Shown here: piece after piece, positions 39,183 to 51,757 of the stretch
How the letters are laid out: each line of letters starts with the position of its first letter
Position numbering within the stretch: position 1 is the first letter of the stretch
DNA from: Pratylenchus scribneri
Lineage: Eukaryota; Nematoda; Chromadorea; Rhabditida; Pratylenchidae
NCBI GenBank assembly: GCA_030063045.1
Contig: JAQSEB010000155.1
Span: 992,001-1,056,000 of the forward strand
Length of the DNA: 64,000 bases
Reading direction: 5' to 3'
Notes under the pieces: generated by a model
What the model was told of the DNA's origin: nothing
The model's database searches: none
Seen by the model: only the letters and a program-made list of their open reading frames with translations
Program-made: the position numbers and the translations under genes

Positions 39183-41280
39183 TAATTCGCAATGAAATCC
39201 AATGGGACAATTGCCAAACTTTTTACTAGTTTTTTTCTCAAAATCAAACTTTAAATTCTAGGATTTAAAATTTAATCAAGGATCCTAGTCTAATAAAGCT
39301 TTGATTTATTCAATATTTAATTAGGAAATCAGTGAAAAAGTTTGGCAATTTAAATATGAATTTTTGGAGAAGGATTCGAACTATTTAATTTGTGAATATT
39401 TAAATAAATTAATTGATATAAAAATTTAAAATCTTTGTAAAAATTGAGCAGTTCCATCAATATTTTTTACTTTGACTCTTCCTTAGATTGGACATTCCTC
39501 CGAAATTCATTACTAACTTAATCTTAAACCTTTTAATGGTTTAATTTTCGGGTTACATTATCCAATTTCCATTGTCACGATTCACACAACACAATTTGCA
39601 CCTTTTTCTTGTCAATTAGTTTTGCCCCCATATAAAATTTCAACTCTATTTTCCACTTTTTCCATTCCTTCGAAACATTTAAATGGCCAAATGAACAATG
39701 GAATTAAATAAAATATATTTTTGCATTTATTTCTGATTGTCTTCTTTCAAATCCATTCATTCATCTTTCAACATTATTTCTTCTTTTTTTTGTTGCTGAA
39801 TAAATTATATAGAGAAAAAGCAAGTGGGATGACCCCGTGGGGAATAATCCATTATTTTCATTCCCCTTTCTATTTTCCATTTTGCTTTTCGACAACATCC
39901 AACCCAAAACCGAAAACATCTTTTCCGCATGTTTTTTTTCCTTTTGGCCAATAAAAAGAAGAAAAACAAAAATAAAGGAAAAGCGGCCAAAGAGGAGAAC
40001 GCCCTCTACCCATCCCCTTCATATTCCTTTTTAGAGACCATTTTTGGCCACCACAGATGTTTTCATTTGGCCAAAGGGTCAATAACCATTTTTATGTTTA
40101 TTATATTTTATTGTCTTTTAGGTTGTCAATAAGCCAAAATGATTGACCCCAAAAATGTTAAAAACCCATCAAAAATTGCCCTAAATCCATAGGTCCCATC
40201 ATTTTTGCTTCCAATCAACTTACCCAAATCCCCTTTTCCTCCTCTTTTATCTGCCAATTCAATCTCTTCTGCCAGCTGATGAGAAAGCACAAAAAGAGGG
40301 GATTTAGGGCCAATGACCCCCCATTTCCCTTCAATCAAACCCAACCGCCAACCGTCAATATTTTATATTTAAGCCTATGAAAAATGTGCCTTCATTTTGG
40401 GTTGGCTGACTCATTTTTGGCCTCATTTAAAAGGGAAGGAGGATTAGGGAATTTGGCAATTTACACCTTTGGCCCCGGAATTTGGCCAATTCACTTGGTT
40501 GGAATTCATCTCAAATTTCACAAAATTTAATGCCAAAAATTGGAATTTTTAATATTTTTTAATTCAGAAAAAATAAAAATATTAAAATTTGAGAAATTTA
40601 ACAAATTTATGCGCAACGTTGCAACTGTGCAAGGGGAAATTAGTTTCAATTTAATTGAATTCTCTCAATGAATTCCCCTCTAAGCCATTCATTTTCGTTC
40701 AATTTTCCCTCGAATTCCTCCAATTCATTTAACCTCATTGACATCAAAATTTGGGTCATTTTGCAATTTGCATTGAAAATTTCCCTCAAAGTTTCCATTT
40801 TTCCTTTTAAATTTCTCCAAATTTAACAAATTATTCAATGGAACATAATTTAATTATTTTATTAAATTTTTGGATTGTCTTTCGACTGAATTTCATAGCC
40901 TAATTTGAGTCTATAAAATTTAGTCTTAATTCCATTATTTAGGTTTTTGTGTCAATATTTTCATCAATGTATCAAAATAAAATAAACCCACAAATTCGTA
41001 AGAATGGAGAAATTTATTGGGAACAATTGATTGGATTAAGATGAATTAGATAGGGGGAGAGGGGGGGGGGTCAATTCCATTTCCATCCGATTGATCAATT
41101 TGGCCCCAAAAGTGTTTGGGGTCATTTATTTTGGCAACCAAAACGGGACAAAGAGAAGGGGAAGGTAAAAATGGACGAATTAATAATTCTTTTTGGATTA
41201 ATAAAACCAAGTTTATTTGATAATCCTTTACAATTTTGAACATTTAAAGCATAATGTCTTTCTTTGATTAATAATTTATA
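39183..41280. other. Intergenic, no gene seen
   Basis: 2.1 kb. C/T-rich and A/G-rich runs (39720-40130) create overlapping open frames without motifs. A 9-G run lies near 41061. Confidence 0.5.
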
Positions 41281-42333
41281 ATGGCATTGCCTTGCGCCGT
41301 TCTTTGCCTTTTGGCACTTTCAATGGATTTCAAGCCATCGCCGGATATTCAAGTACTTCTAGAATTATTTCCATATGTAAAATCCATTCAGAAATGTTCC
41401 TATTGTGCCCAAATGCGCGCCCTCAGTGTTCATTGTGAGCAAAAGCCGTTGGTCTGTGCCGAATGGGATCCGGACTCGTTGATTTATTGCCTGAGCCGAG
41501 ATGAACGGCCCTGGGGACGGGACACATTGAAAAGGTGGAATTTAGAATTATCCATCAAATTCTAATCGGATTCCCCTTTTTGCAGATCCACTCGGTGCAT
41601 TTCGCATGTAAATTTAATGCTAATGAATCAATCCTCCATTCAAATTGGCCAAGATGCCCTCCGGCATTCCCTTTCACTTTTGCCCATTGGCAATCATCAA
41701 AAACATTGCACATTTGAGGACGGCCAACAATGCGATTGTCCGGATTGTCCTTTGCACCAAGGGAGGATTGGCCAAGAGGCAAAAGGTTGGCCAAGGGAAA
41801 TTATTTATGGGAAATATTTAATTTGCCGAAAAAACATTTACATTGTCAAAAAATTGTATATTCAGAAATTTTAAAAATATTTATTTATAGAATTATTTAT
41901 AGAATCAACGGATTTGGGTACGGAATTGGAGAATGTTGCCCTTTTACTGGACAAATTGATCATTGAAGAGGGAGGCGAACAAAATCCTTCTGTTGATTGG
42001 AAATTTGAGGAAACAGCGCCAATTCGCAAAAGTACGAAAAGTTCTAATAAATTAAACTCACATTTTTATATTTTGCCAGCCACTCGCCGAACACTTCCCC
42101 CAAAATTGATGGCAGCTGCCTCCAAACCATTGAGGCGGCCACTCCCAAAAAGCCCAGAAAGCGGCGACAATGGCAATTTTCGGCTTATCCCATTCCCCGT
42201 TGATTTTCTCCATTCCTCCTCCGCACCCATAAAAATATTCAATTTTCTCCATATTATTCTCATTTATTGGCCAATTCACTTTTTACTCCATTCAATGGTC
42301 GCCCAATCATTGTTGCCCCATTTTTTATTTTAA
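41281..42333 (+). CDS. Unrecognised secreted Cys-rich protein
   Basis: No family recognised. Four exons (about 41281-41535, 41586-41787, 41903-42030, 42080-42333) connect in frame. Signal peptide MALPCAVLCLLALS. The mature region has ten cysteines in the first half (KCSYC, VHC, VC, IYC, RC, HC, CDCPDC). Then an acidic stretch (LLLDKLIIEEGGEQNPSV), and a basic/Pro segment (TTRRTLPPKLMAAASKPLRR). Near the end is a hydrophobic run (FNFLHIILIYWPIHFLLH) that could be a C-terminal membrane or GPI-like signal. Start chosen because the ATG gives the signal peptide at once. Context: downstream of PGAP2 on the same strand, 2.1 kb away, so probably independent. A secreted effector is one possibility for a parasitic nematode, but nothing in the sequence proves it. 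Confidence 0.6.
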
Positions 42334-42844
42334 TATTTGCCAATTCGATTCTTTCAATTTTATATTAAATATTTTAACGCAAATTTTAATGTATTTGTTG
42401 CATAAAATGGTAAATAAATTTTAACATACAAAAGTTCAGTTAAAAGTTGAATTCAAATGAATACCAAACAACAGTGTATTAATTAAATTATAAAAAACTT
42501 TCATATCGAAAAATCGAAAAACTTGGCCAAATCAGACTTCTTTTGATTGATTACTACTAGACTTAAGTCTATCCCTAATTTAAATCTAATAGCCAAAACC
42601 AAATCCATAATACTCCGTTATGGCCAAGTTATGTGGTATCAAAAATATTTTTTTGTAAATTAATTCTTTTTTAAAATTAATATTATTTAATCGATTTTGG
42701 GTTTTCATTATTTTTTTTTTAAATTTTTTAAAGGCATTTAATGCAATTATGAAGGAAGTATTTTACTACAAATTTTTATTCAATTTTCCATCATTCTTCA
42801 CACATCACATCACAACATTCACTAAATCCAAGTATATTTTATTT
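42334..42844. other. Convergent intergenic region
   Basis: 511 bp AT-rich between two convergent 3' ends; nothing supported. Confidence 0.6.
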
Positions 42845-43447
42845 TCATTCCTTCCCATCTTGTTGATTAGTCGAAACATTTATTGGTTGTGGCGGTTTAT
42901 AGTCGACGGCTTCATCCGGAAATTCCAACTCCCAAATTCGTTTCAAATGTTTGCCTTTCACATCGCGAGGCGTTCCAAATCCGGTCATTTTCTGCAAGAG
43001 AAATGTGCCAATTTTATATTTTTTGATAAGTGAATTATCCCATTTCCAGTTTATAATTATTTAAGGGAACTTGCCTTTTGAGAATCAAATTGATTTGTGC
43101 CATTTTGAAGTGGGCAAATACCTGTTGTAAATTTGAATATTTTTACCATTAATTTCCCCTAAATAACCTTCAGTTGCTCTCAATTGGGCCAATGTGAATT
43201 TTCCACTTTGTGTCCGGCGGCCATTTCCATAGGCTTGGCTTAAATCGATGTTGCCGGCTGAGGCCAATTTCAAATGGGTGCTTTCTGCGGTTCCTTTGAG
43301 AAAAATATAATAAATTCATTTTTGATCGACGTTACCTGGTTGTCCTGCTTCCTTTTGTTTATGTTTTTGTTGTGTTTGTTGCTCCTCTTCCCCTTTCTTC
43401 TTTTCTGGCTCCTTTTTTGGAGGTGCTTTTTCTTTGCTGCTGGACAT
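42845..43447 (-). CDS. Small calponin-family-repeat protein
   Basis: Actin-binding calponin-like repeat protein of the nematode UNC-87/CLIK/OV9M type. Four exons (43336-43447, 43168-43293, 43075-43121, 42845-42991) give exactly 143 aa. Residues 1-37 are a Lys/Glu/Gln-rich leader (MSSSKEKAPPKKEPEKKKGE). Then SQAYGNGRRTQSGKFTLAQL, and one full repeat ICPLQNGTNQFDSQKKMTGF followed by GTPRDV, then KGKHLKRIWELEFPDE. No calponin-homology domain, so it binds actin, if at all, through the repeat. The intron that interrupts the repeat (43074-42992) has a GC donor. The conserved repeat reads correctly only if that GC site is used, which is good independent support for GC splicing. Confidence 0.85.
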
Positions 43448-44997
43448 TTTAATTAATTGAGAATAATTTTGATTTTATTAAATATCTGTTTGATTAAATA
43501 ATGATTGTTCTTTAATATTAAAAAGGCGTAAAAGGCTTTTAATTTTAATGTTACCGTTCATCTTCGAATTTATTAATGTTATGCCCTAAAGGCAAATCAA
43601 GTGAAAGAGAAAGTGCATTTCAATTCCAATTCATTATTTATACTGTAATAAGTATTTGCCTTTAAGGCTAATTCACCTTTTTCATTGCTGGGAAAGGAAA
43701 AAGCTAATGAATTCTCCCACAATCAAATTAAATGTTAAGTATTTATCCAGATTTATCCATAGAAGTCAATCCAATAAAATTCCAATTCGCCCTCAAACTT
43801 AATTCACCTATGTGAGCTGACAAATGAATTCATTGTCAAAATATTTAATGTAGGAAGGACTGAACAAAACTAATGTTTATCCGATTTATGCGAAAAAAGG
43901 GATCTCAAAAAGTCTCAGAGAATTGATAAATTCCCTGCTAGCTGGAATCATATCAAAATGAATTACATTTTGCTGCCTAATTATGTTATTTATGAGTCAC
44001 CACAGCTCACAATTGAGCATATGTTTTGAAAGCTCGCCTTGACATTAAGCGGATTTAAGCCATTTTTTCCAAGGATTCCCCGTCTTTTTTGATAGAAACT
44101 GCCACCATGCACTCACATTGGCGTGACTTTTTTTTTTATTTTTACACATAAATCACGCACACAATGGAATGAAGCAAAGTTGGCTTTAGTTGTATGGATG
44201 GAGGATATTGAGGAGGGGGTGGAAGGACGCAAAATCACCTATTAGTCAATGAGTTGATCAGCTTTCTTGCCTCATTTTTCAATACTCATCCCCCCCCCCC
44301 CATTCTACTTTCGCGCATTTTCCATTTGTTTACACGTTTCTTCTCATTCCAAGTTCCTCTTCCACCTCCTTCTTCCTCTGCTTTTTCTTTGTTTGGGGCC
44401 AATCCCGCCGAGTGGCTCAGCCACAAAACTGCCGTCGTTGCTTCTTCGATTTGTCCTCAATCCTCCTTCTCTATGCTTCATCCCATCGATTGATTGGGAC
44501 ATCAAATGGAATCATTTTTTAGGCTCATAGATATTTTTTGTTGGAGATAAAGCAAAAATGATAAGAAAAAATATTTAAAATGTCAAGAAGATTGTAAACG
44601 ATTATCAAATTTATCCTAGATCCCTAAATGTGTACCCAATTGATAGATCAGCTGCTGGTAGATATGCATCATCATACTTTGCCTTTGGTTTAACCAATTC
44701 TTAATTAGTTTTGAATCATATACCAAAATTGGTTTAAAACCATTTAATGCCCTTTAATCATTTTTGTGTACTAGGTTTTTTTTTTATATTTTTTTCTTTT
44801 TTTTCGATACAAATTCCATCCTAAAATAAAGAAAAAAAAAGAATAAAAAATTGGAAAAACTTTATTTGAATGAATTGAGTTAGTACAAATGGAAAATATA
44901 TTTTTTAAATAAAATTGATAGGAGTATTTTTTCATCATTCATCACGCATTTTTTGCTAATAAATTCCATTTTGAATGGCCAATTCTAATATTATTTA
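43448..44997. other. Intergenic, with dispersed repeat family A
   Basis: 1.55 kb. A partial family A copy lies at 44620-44790 and a 10-C run at 44290-44300. Contains T- and A-tracts. No exon supported. Confidence 0.5.
44620..44790 (+). repeat. Dispersed repeat, family A, copy 3 (partial)
   Basis: tgtacccaattgatagatca, then taaccaattcttaattagtt and accaaaattggtttaaaacc in family order. The right half is missing or diverged. Confidence 0.5.
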
Positions 44998-46934
44998 TTA
45001 ATCCACTTGAACATCCTCACTTTCTCGTTCATCCTCCTCGGTGCTTCCTTTAATAAAAATTAATATTTTTGGGCACATAAAATTGTATTCCACCTTCGGC
45101 GGCAGTGTTTGGGGCGGATGCGGCTCTTCGTTGGTCAATTTGAGCCATAATTTGCCGGCTAATTGTTTGGATATGCAGTTGACTTTGACTTGGACCTGGA
45201 CCCGGTGGAGGAAGTGGAAGAAGGGGAAATGGCGAAGTGGATGAGCCACTTTTGGATGTCTGGCCTTCGGGTGGGGGCTCAGATTGGGTTTGCTGGGGTT
45301 CTTCCGCTCCACGATGATGGTGATGGCCACCTTTAAAAATTATTAGTTTTAATTGGTAAAATTAGCGAATTTGTTGTAAAATTTGTAAATGTTTATAAAT
45401 GACTATAAGTTTGAAAAATAATTTTCCCTGAGGGGATTCGAGGCTTTGACCCAAATTTTGCAACTTCAGGGTGTCTCCCTTTGGTTGAAAATTTTCAAAA
45501 TTTTTCTTAAAATCTTCTTTATGAACCAGAGTTAGAGTTAGCACTGATTTAAACCTTCGTTATCATAAAACCAAAAAAAAACCTGACCCAAATATGCTAA
45601 TTAAGTCTAGGCCAATAATCCCATTTTTAATTAATTTTGATTAATGCCAGCTGCCAGCCAACCCCACCTTCATCATTTTCTTGGCTGCTGGCACTTGATT
45701 GAGTTTCATCTTCTTCCGCATCCACTTGAGCAGTGTTGGTCACAGTTTGGTCAATATTGGTGCTTCCTTCAGCCTCTTTTGTTCCCTTTTCCCCGTCATC
45801 TTCATCCTCTTCAGAAAATGACATCCAAGACTGAAAATTAAATTAATTTGCGGATAAAATAACACAATTTTGCCAATTTAACCTGTTCAACAATGGCATG
45901 AACTCTTTTCTCATATTCTCGTCGATTCTCCTGATAAAGTTGAGCAGCCAATGAATTCGCCGGACTATTTGGGTTTGGTTCATCCAACAATGATTGAATT
46001 GAAGTGAGAATGGCGGCCACATCATAGGTGGGAGACCATTGATTCTAAAAATTGAATAAATAATTAACGGATACGGATGGTGGCCGAAAAAACATAGAAA
46101 ATGTCAAAAAAAGAGCAAATAATGGTTTAAGGAGGATTTACCCTACATTTATAAACCATCATATACCCAATTGGAAGAGCTGGTCAAGACAAGACGCATT
46201 GAATGGCAAATAAATTGCATGGTTTTGTCAAAATTTTAAACGGTTTTAAACCTATTCTCCTTTATGGTTTAAATATAATTTAAAATTGATTAAACCCAAG
46301 CCAAAACATAATCAAATGATATGCCTTGAGGAGAAATCTAAAGTTTTATGGGTCTAGGATAAACTTTTGAACTATTTTTTGGGAAATTTCAATGTTTTTT
46401 CAGCAGATATTAATAATTCGAATAATTTAAAAACCTGAAGAATATCCAAGCAAATACTTCCATCCGCATACACATTTGGGTGAAACATTTTTGATACGAA
46501 TTTGACTGTTGGCGGCTTATTCGGATATTCCTCGGTGAATTCCAAACTCAGTTTGAATGTTCCATCCTCGAATGGTGTGTCTTGTGGTCCAAAAATGACT
46601 GCTTCCCAACGCATTATTGATTCCTATTTTTCCCAATTATTCATTTTAAAACAATAAAAGAAAAACCTCTGTTGGGGCCCCACTGACTCCGGCTGAATAT
46701 GGATAAATTGAAAAAATGAAATAAATAATTAATTAGCCGAATTGGTATGGAAATCGAGAATTTTGGGATAATGAATAAATAAAAAATTCGATTTCCATAC
46801 CAAACCTGCTTATTGATATACACCTGGCGGATCATCCTAAATTAAAATGAATCACAAATAAAATGAAATTTATTAAAGGTTACCTGCAATTTTTTGAAAT
46901 CACGCATTAGACGGCGACGTGAAGGAGTTGACAT
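44998..46934 (-). CDS. ubc-1: UBC-1 / RAD6-type ubiquitin-conjugating enzyme with long tail
   Basis: E2 enzyme of the RAD6/UBE2A family (histone H2B ubiquitylation, post-replication repair). ATG at 46934: [17 protein letters not shown], then [53 protein letters not shown] with the active Cys in GSICLDILQ, then [20 protein letters not shown] and [20 protein letters not shown]. The roughly 150-aa E2 core is complete and all HPN and Cys residues are present. Unlike vertebrate RAD6, a tail of about 150 aa follows: acidic ([18 protein letters not shown]), a GGHHHHRG run, a Pro/Gln-rich segment and a final acidic end ([15 protein letters not shown]) at 44998. Worm UBC-1 is known for an acidic tail; this one is longer. 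An inverted family A repeat sits in one intron. Confidence 0.92.
46130..46330 (-). repeat. Dispersed repeat, family A, copy 4 (inverted)
   Basis: Starts catatacccaattggaagag and agctggtcaagacaagacgc and ends ataatcaaatgatatgcc, the reverse complement of the family A layout. Lies in an intron of ubc-1. Confidence 0.6.
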
Positions 46935-47814
46935 TTTTAACAATCAATTAATAGGTAAAATAATATTATTTTTTATTATTTGCTAAAAATTGAATTTTAA
47001 TCAATTTCCGGTCCTAAACAATGTTCTTTTTCAGAGACCTTTATTTATTTTTAAGGTAAGTAAGTGTTTGTTTATTATTATCCCATCATTTTATTCCTGT
47101 TTTCTGCATCTACCTACCCTGCAGATAAATAAATTGGCCATACGCCCTTTAAATTGTATTGTTGGATATTTTTAATCAAGAGCGGATTATATTTTTTTTT
47201 ATTAAACAATCGAGAACTTTATAACCAACTCATTCCTATCCCCCGTCGATAAATTCATCGCATTCCCATTCCCATCGTCCAAAATCCAAATAAAGGCCAC
47301 AACAGTCCACCTCAAATATAATAATTCTTTTGGGCTTTGAGCCCCCGATTCCTTCCATTTTATACGTCACATCCTCACCCGTTTCCGCTATCAAAAATCT
47401 TTATTATTATTCACTGTTGTGGCAGCATTTTTGGCGAATATTACGGGAGAAGTGGAATTATATGGCCGCGGCCGCGGTCCCGTAGCCCCATTTTTGACGC
47501 AGGAAGTAAGCAATCATTCCTTCATCGTCCACACTCCACACCCTTTTATTATAGTAGTATAAAATTGAGATTGATGAATGATGATGAAAATGTGTTTTTT
47601 TGGCCAAAAATATAACCAAAAAAGCTCATAAATTCAGTCTTTGACTATACCCAAAATTTAAAAAAATAAAATTTAATGAATCAGCAGAGAGAATCATCCC
47701 AGCCAATCCTTGCCCGGTCAAACCGAACTGTGATTAACAATTCATTTTTGTGATTTATTTCTTCACTAATTCATCAACCAAATTCAATAAAACTATTGCC
47801 AAATAATATTTTAA
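46935..47814. promoter_or_regulatory. Divergent promoter region ubc-1 / MGAT2
   Basis: 880 bp between two outward-facing start codons. Includes a GC-rich block near 47463-47480 (gccgcggccgcggtcc), itself a short palindrome. No specific element identified. Confidence 0.4.
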
Positions 47815-50422
47815 ATGTACTTTTACCGATTTCGTCGCCGTCTTCGACATGCTTCTGGTGTCATATTTGCCTTCTCGGTTTTAATTTTTTATAAATTTCA
47901 AATAAAATTCAATAAAATTTCAGTTACTTTTATTCGTCCTTTGCCTTCTTTACATTTCATTGTCAACAAATTATCCAGGGAATGATAGCGATCGTCTTGT
48001 CTATAAAAATCGACCGAAATCTGTTGATGATATTGACATATTGCAAAATCAGGCAAATAACTTATAAATTTATTAAATTGTTTTAAATATTTTTTTCAGA
48101 ATAAAATAGCCGAAAGAGAACAATTTTTGCGAAATGCAAGCTGGAAAATTCCATTGCCATCTCCAATGAATGTTGATCATCCATTGCATGGCACTGCAAT
48201 TTTGGAATTGGCCGGCGATCCGGAAAAAGCGTTGGAATCCATTCAGGTTGCAAATTTTACCATTAATTATTGAAAATTAATTAATTTTAGTTCTTAAATG
48301 ATCATCATGAAGTGTTGAATTCAAATCGATTTGGGCAATTGAATGCGGATAATGTCGATTATATTTTGGTTATTCAGGTAAACTACGTTAAAATAACTAA
48401 TAATTAAAGTAACGAGCCGATTTTTAGGTCGAAAAAATAAATTCATATTAGGGTTTTTTTATTGAATTTTTCTAACTAACTTTTCTTCCGAAAATAAGTA
48501 AAATATATCAGAACAAAATTCCTCTCTCTAATAATACTTATTGAATTTAAACAATTAAATTTAAGGTCCACAATCGTTTGGAATATTTGTCCTATTTGAT
48601 TGGCAGTCTGGCACGGGCAAGGCACATTGAACGAATTTTATTGGTGTTCAGTCATGATTTCAACGATGATAAAATTAATAAATTGGTTCAAAGCATCAAT
48701 TTTTGTCGAGTTTGTTTTTTAATATTTCCATTTTAAATCGATTTTTCAGGTAATTCAATTGTTTTTTCCATTCAATATTCAATTGTTTCCGAATAATTAT
48801 CCGGGAAAAAGTGCAAAAGATTGTCCGGATGGAATTGACAAAACAAAGTAAAAATAAATTAAATTTAATCAATTAAATTATTTAAAGAGGAATTGAAATG
48901 AAATGTGCGGATGCTGGGTCGCCGGATGTTGGCGGCCATTATCGAATTCCAAAATTGAGTCAAATCAAAAATCATTGGTGGTGGAAGGTTGGCCCTTTTC
49001 CCTGAATTTAATTTCCAATTTAATTTGCTTAGATTAATTATATTTTCGACGGAATTTTGCCAAAATACGGATTGGATTCAAAATTGGTGCTTTTATTGGA
49101 AGAGGACCATTTGGTGGCGCCCGATTTCCTCCATACCCTTCGATTGATGGAACAAAAGAGGACAAAGTAAATAATTTTAAAAATGATTTTTACCAATAGT
49201 TTTATACTGATTAGGGTTTAATAAAAAGAAGATTTTGGCAAAATAAATTTTAAAAAGTTTTCGACCCAAAGGGCTAATTTTCAAAAAGTTCTTTCTTTTC
49301 TTTTTTTAATATTGAATTTAAACAAAATATAAAATATTCATAAAAAATCTAATATTATTTAATTTCAAGGATTTGTCCGGATTGTGAATTATTATGCCTT
49401 GGAACATATCCGAAAACATTTGCCCGATACGGTGATGAATTGGCCAAATTGGGCGTTGAACTTTGGTACAGCAGCAAATACAATATGGGAATGGCAATTG
49501 GCAAACAATTGTGGGACAAAATTCGAAGCACAAATTGTTCAAAAGTGAGTGAAAATTATTTTTATTTATTTTTTATTTTGACTCTATTTTAGTTCTTCTG
49601 TGAATATGATGATTATAATTGGGATTGGACTTTGCTGCAAATTTCGGTGAAATGTTTGCCCAACAAAATGCGGGTCATTTATTCAAAGTCGCCACGTGTA
49701 ATTCACATTGGAGATTGTGGGGTGCACACACATCGATGCCAGGCGGACAATGCAGTCCATGAAGCATTGTAAGTAAATTAATTTTTGAATTTTATCAAAG
49801 TCAAAATATTGAAAAATTTTGGGAATTTTTTAATTTAAAAATTATAGAGAAATTATTTTCACTTCTAAATAAATATTAAATAATTATTTAATTTCGGCTA
49901 ATATTTTAAATATATTCAATTAAAATCAATTTATTTATTTTAGAAATAGTTTTTAAAATTATTTTAAAAGAATAATTATTTTAATAGATTTTTTGATTTA
50001 AATTCAGAAAATAATTTTTAATGGGTATATAGGAATATTCAGGATTTTTAGAACTCAATTTACTCTTATTAAGCCATTGGTACTTTAAATAGGAAAAAAT
50101 ATTTTTAATTTCCATCTCATAAATAAATACAATATTAAATATGTACAATAATAATTTCAATTTCAAATTTCCCACAATTTTCTGCAGAAAACTTTTCCAA
50201 CGAGTCAACGCCTCATTTTTCCCTCCGGAACAGGAAATTGGTGAAATTGGGAAAAGAATGCTGAAACCATCGAAGCCAAATGGAGGATGGGCCGACCCAA
50301 GGGATCATCGACTTTGCCAATTGAATACACATCCAACCGAAATGAGGGCGGCCGACATTTTGGCCAAGGCCAGGGACGCATTGTTGGAGAGGAATGAAGG
50401 AGGAATAAAAGAAGCATTATAA
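47815..50422 (+). CDS. MGAT2: N-acetylglucosaminyltransferase II (GnT-II)
   Basis: Golgi enzyme adding the second GlcNAc to the trimannosyl core, committing N-glycans to complex type. The worm orthologue is GLY-20. ATG at 47815 gives a short basic cytosolic tail (MYFYRFRRRLRHASGVIFAF) and a signal anchor (LLLFVLCLLYISL). Catalytic domain: VHNRLEYLSYLIGSLARARH, ILLVFSHDFND, LFPFNIQLFP-like FFPFNIQLFPNNYPG, HYRIPKLSQIKNHWWWK, then LLLEEDHLVAPDFLHTLR carrying the EEDH metal/nucleotide site. Also YNMGMAIGKQLWDKI, CEYDDYNWDWTLLQIS, SPRVIHIGDCGVHTHRC, and the end at 50422. Domain order and cysteines match the family. One intron (48053-48099) has a GC donor. The introns at 48380-48565, 49169-49370 and 49770-50186 are longer and AT-rich. 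Confidence 0.93.
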
Positions 50423-51757
50423 TAATGAAAATGAAACGGGCATTGAATAAATAAATAAAGCTCAATTTTTGATCCCAAAATGCATAAATCCACCTTCTTT
50501 TTTTGTTGTAATTTTTATTGCCTCTCAAAAACAGTTATAAAATATTATATTTAGAGAATCAATATTATTATTTTATTGTGATAAAAAAAATATATTAAAA
50601 ATTAATAAATTGAAAAAAAAGATTAATATTTGGGGTTTTGAGGCCACATAACTTGGCCATAAAAATGCTAAGTCTTGAGTCTTGGTTTAAGCTAAGATTT
50701 AGGTTTAAAAACATAAAGAAATCTTGAAAAGTTGGTCCAAATCTTTTAGTCCTAAAAATGGATTTTGCCAAATTAATACACTGCATTAATTAATAAATTT
50801 ATAAGAATTCAGAGTTAAATTCACAGAATATTCTTTAATAAGATTTTGCCAATTTTTCAATCCCTCCATCCTTTTCAACAGCTCTGCTGCAGTTAAACCT
50901 TTCTTTTAAAGTACTTTTGCAGCAAGGGAAAGCATCCAACCTTCCCAATTCTCAAGTCTCTTTTTTCTTATTCCTTTTGTCGGATTCTCATTCTTAAAGC
51001 AGTGATCATTCCCAGCAACTAATGAAGGATTCAGCAGCCTTCTGTCATCAGCAATGAATGGATTTGCGGGGGCCGAAGCCAACCAGCAGAAATGCTTGGC
51101 CAAAATGACTTTGGGGAATGGGATGGGGGATATGATCCATCCTCTGCTGGACTTTACTTCTTTACACATATTCCCCACTTTTCCCCATTGATGCTTTATG
51201 TTTGCCATCGGCTTCTTCCTTCCCTTCGCCATTTGTTCCCCCAACAACGATGAATAAATCAATTTTCTGGCCAAGAAAAGTGGAAAGGCCCCATGGCTTG
51301 ATCTCTGCTGTTGGTAGCGGATTGTGTGGATTTGGATGGATAAGAGAGGATAAAGGAGGGAAGAAGCATTCCAGAAAGCATCTGCCTCCTTTCAATCTGC
51401 CTTTGAGTCGATCCATCCAACCAATCCAGTCTGTCATTTTCCCTTTATTTTCTCGATCGCCTCCCATTTTCTTGGCTGATTTTTCAGTAAAAGCCTCTAT
51501 AGACGGCTTAACAGATTCCAATCACTTTTTTTCTCCCTCATTTTTCTCTTGATTCTGGCGATCTTTTCAATGTTAAACCTGGGGCTCAGCAGCCACTTTC
51601 CGCCCACCTTCCCGCCATCATCATTCTCGGGAAGCCAAAGAAAGGCGGTCCACAAAACATTAGACCACCTTTTTACTTGTTTCCCTCATATTATTTCCCC
51701 TTCTTTTCAGCAGAATCTATTTCATTTGTATTTTGTTCAACAAATCCAGTCGCAAAA
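50423..51757. other. Upstream region of the myosin light chain gene
   Basis: 1.3 kb. 50900-51740 is less AT-rich and has open frames on both strands, but none shows motifs or continues by splicing. It is more likely promoter/5' UTR sequence of the downstream muscle gene. Confidence 0.45.
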
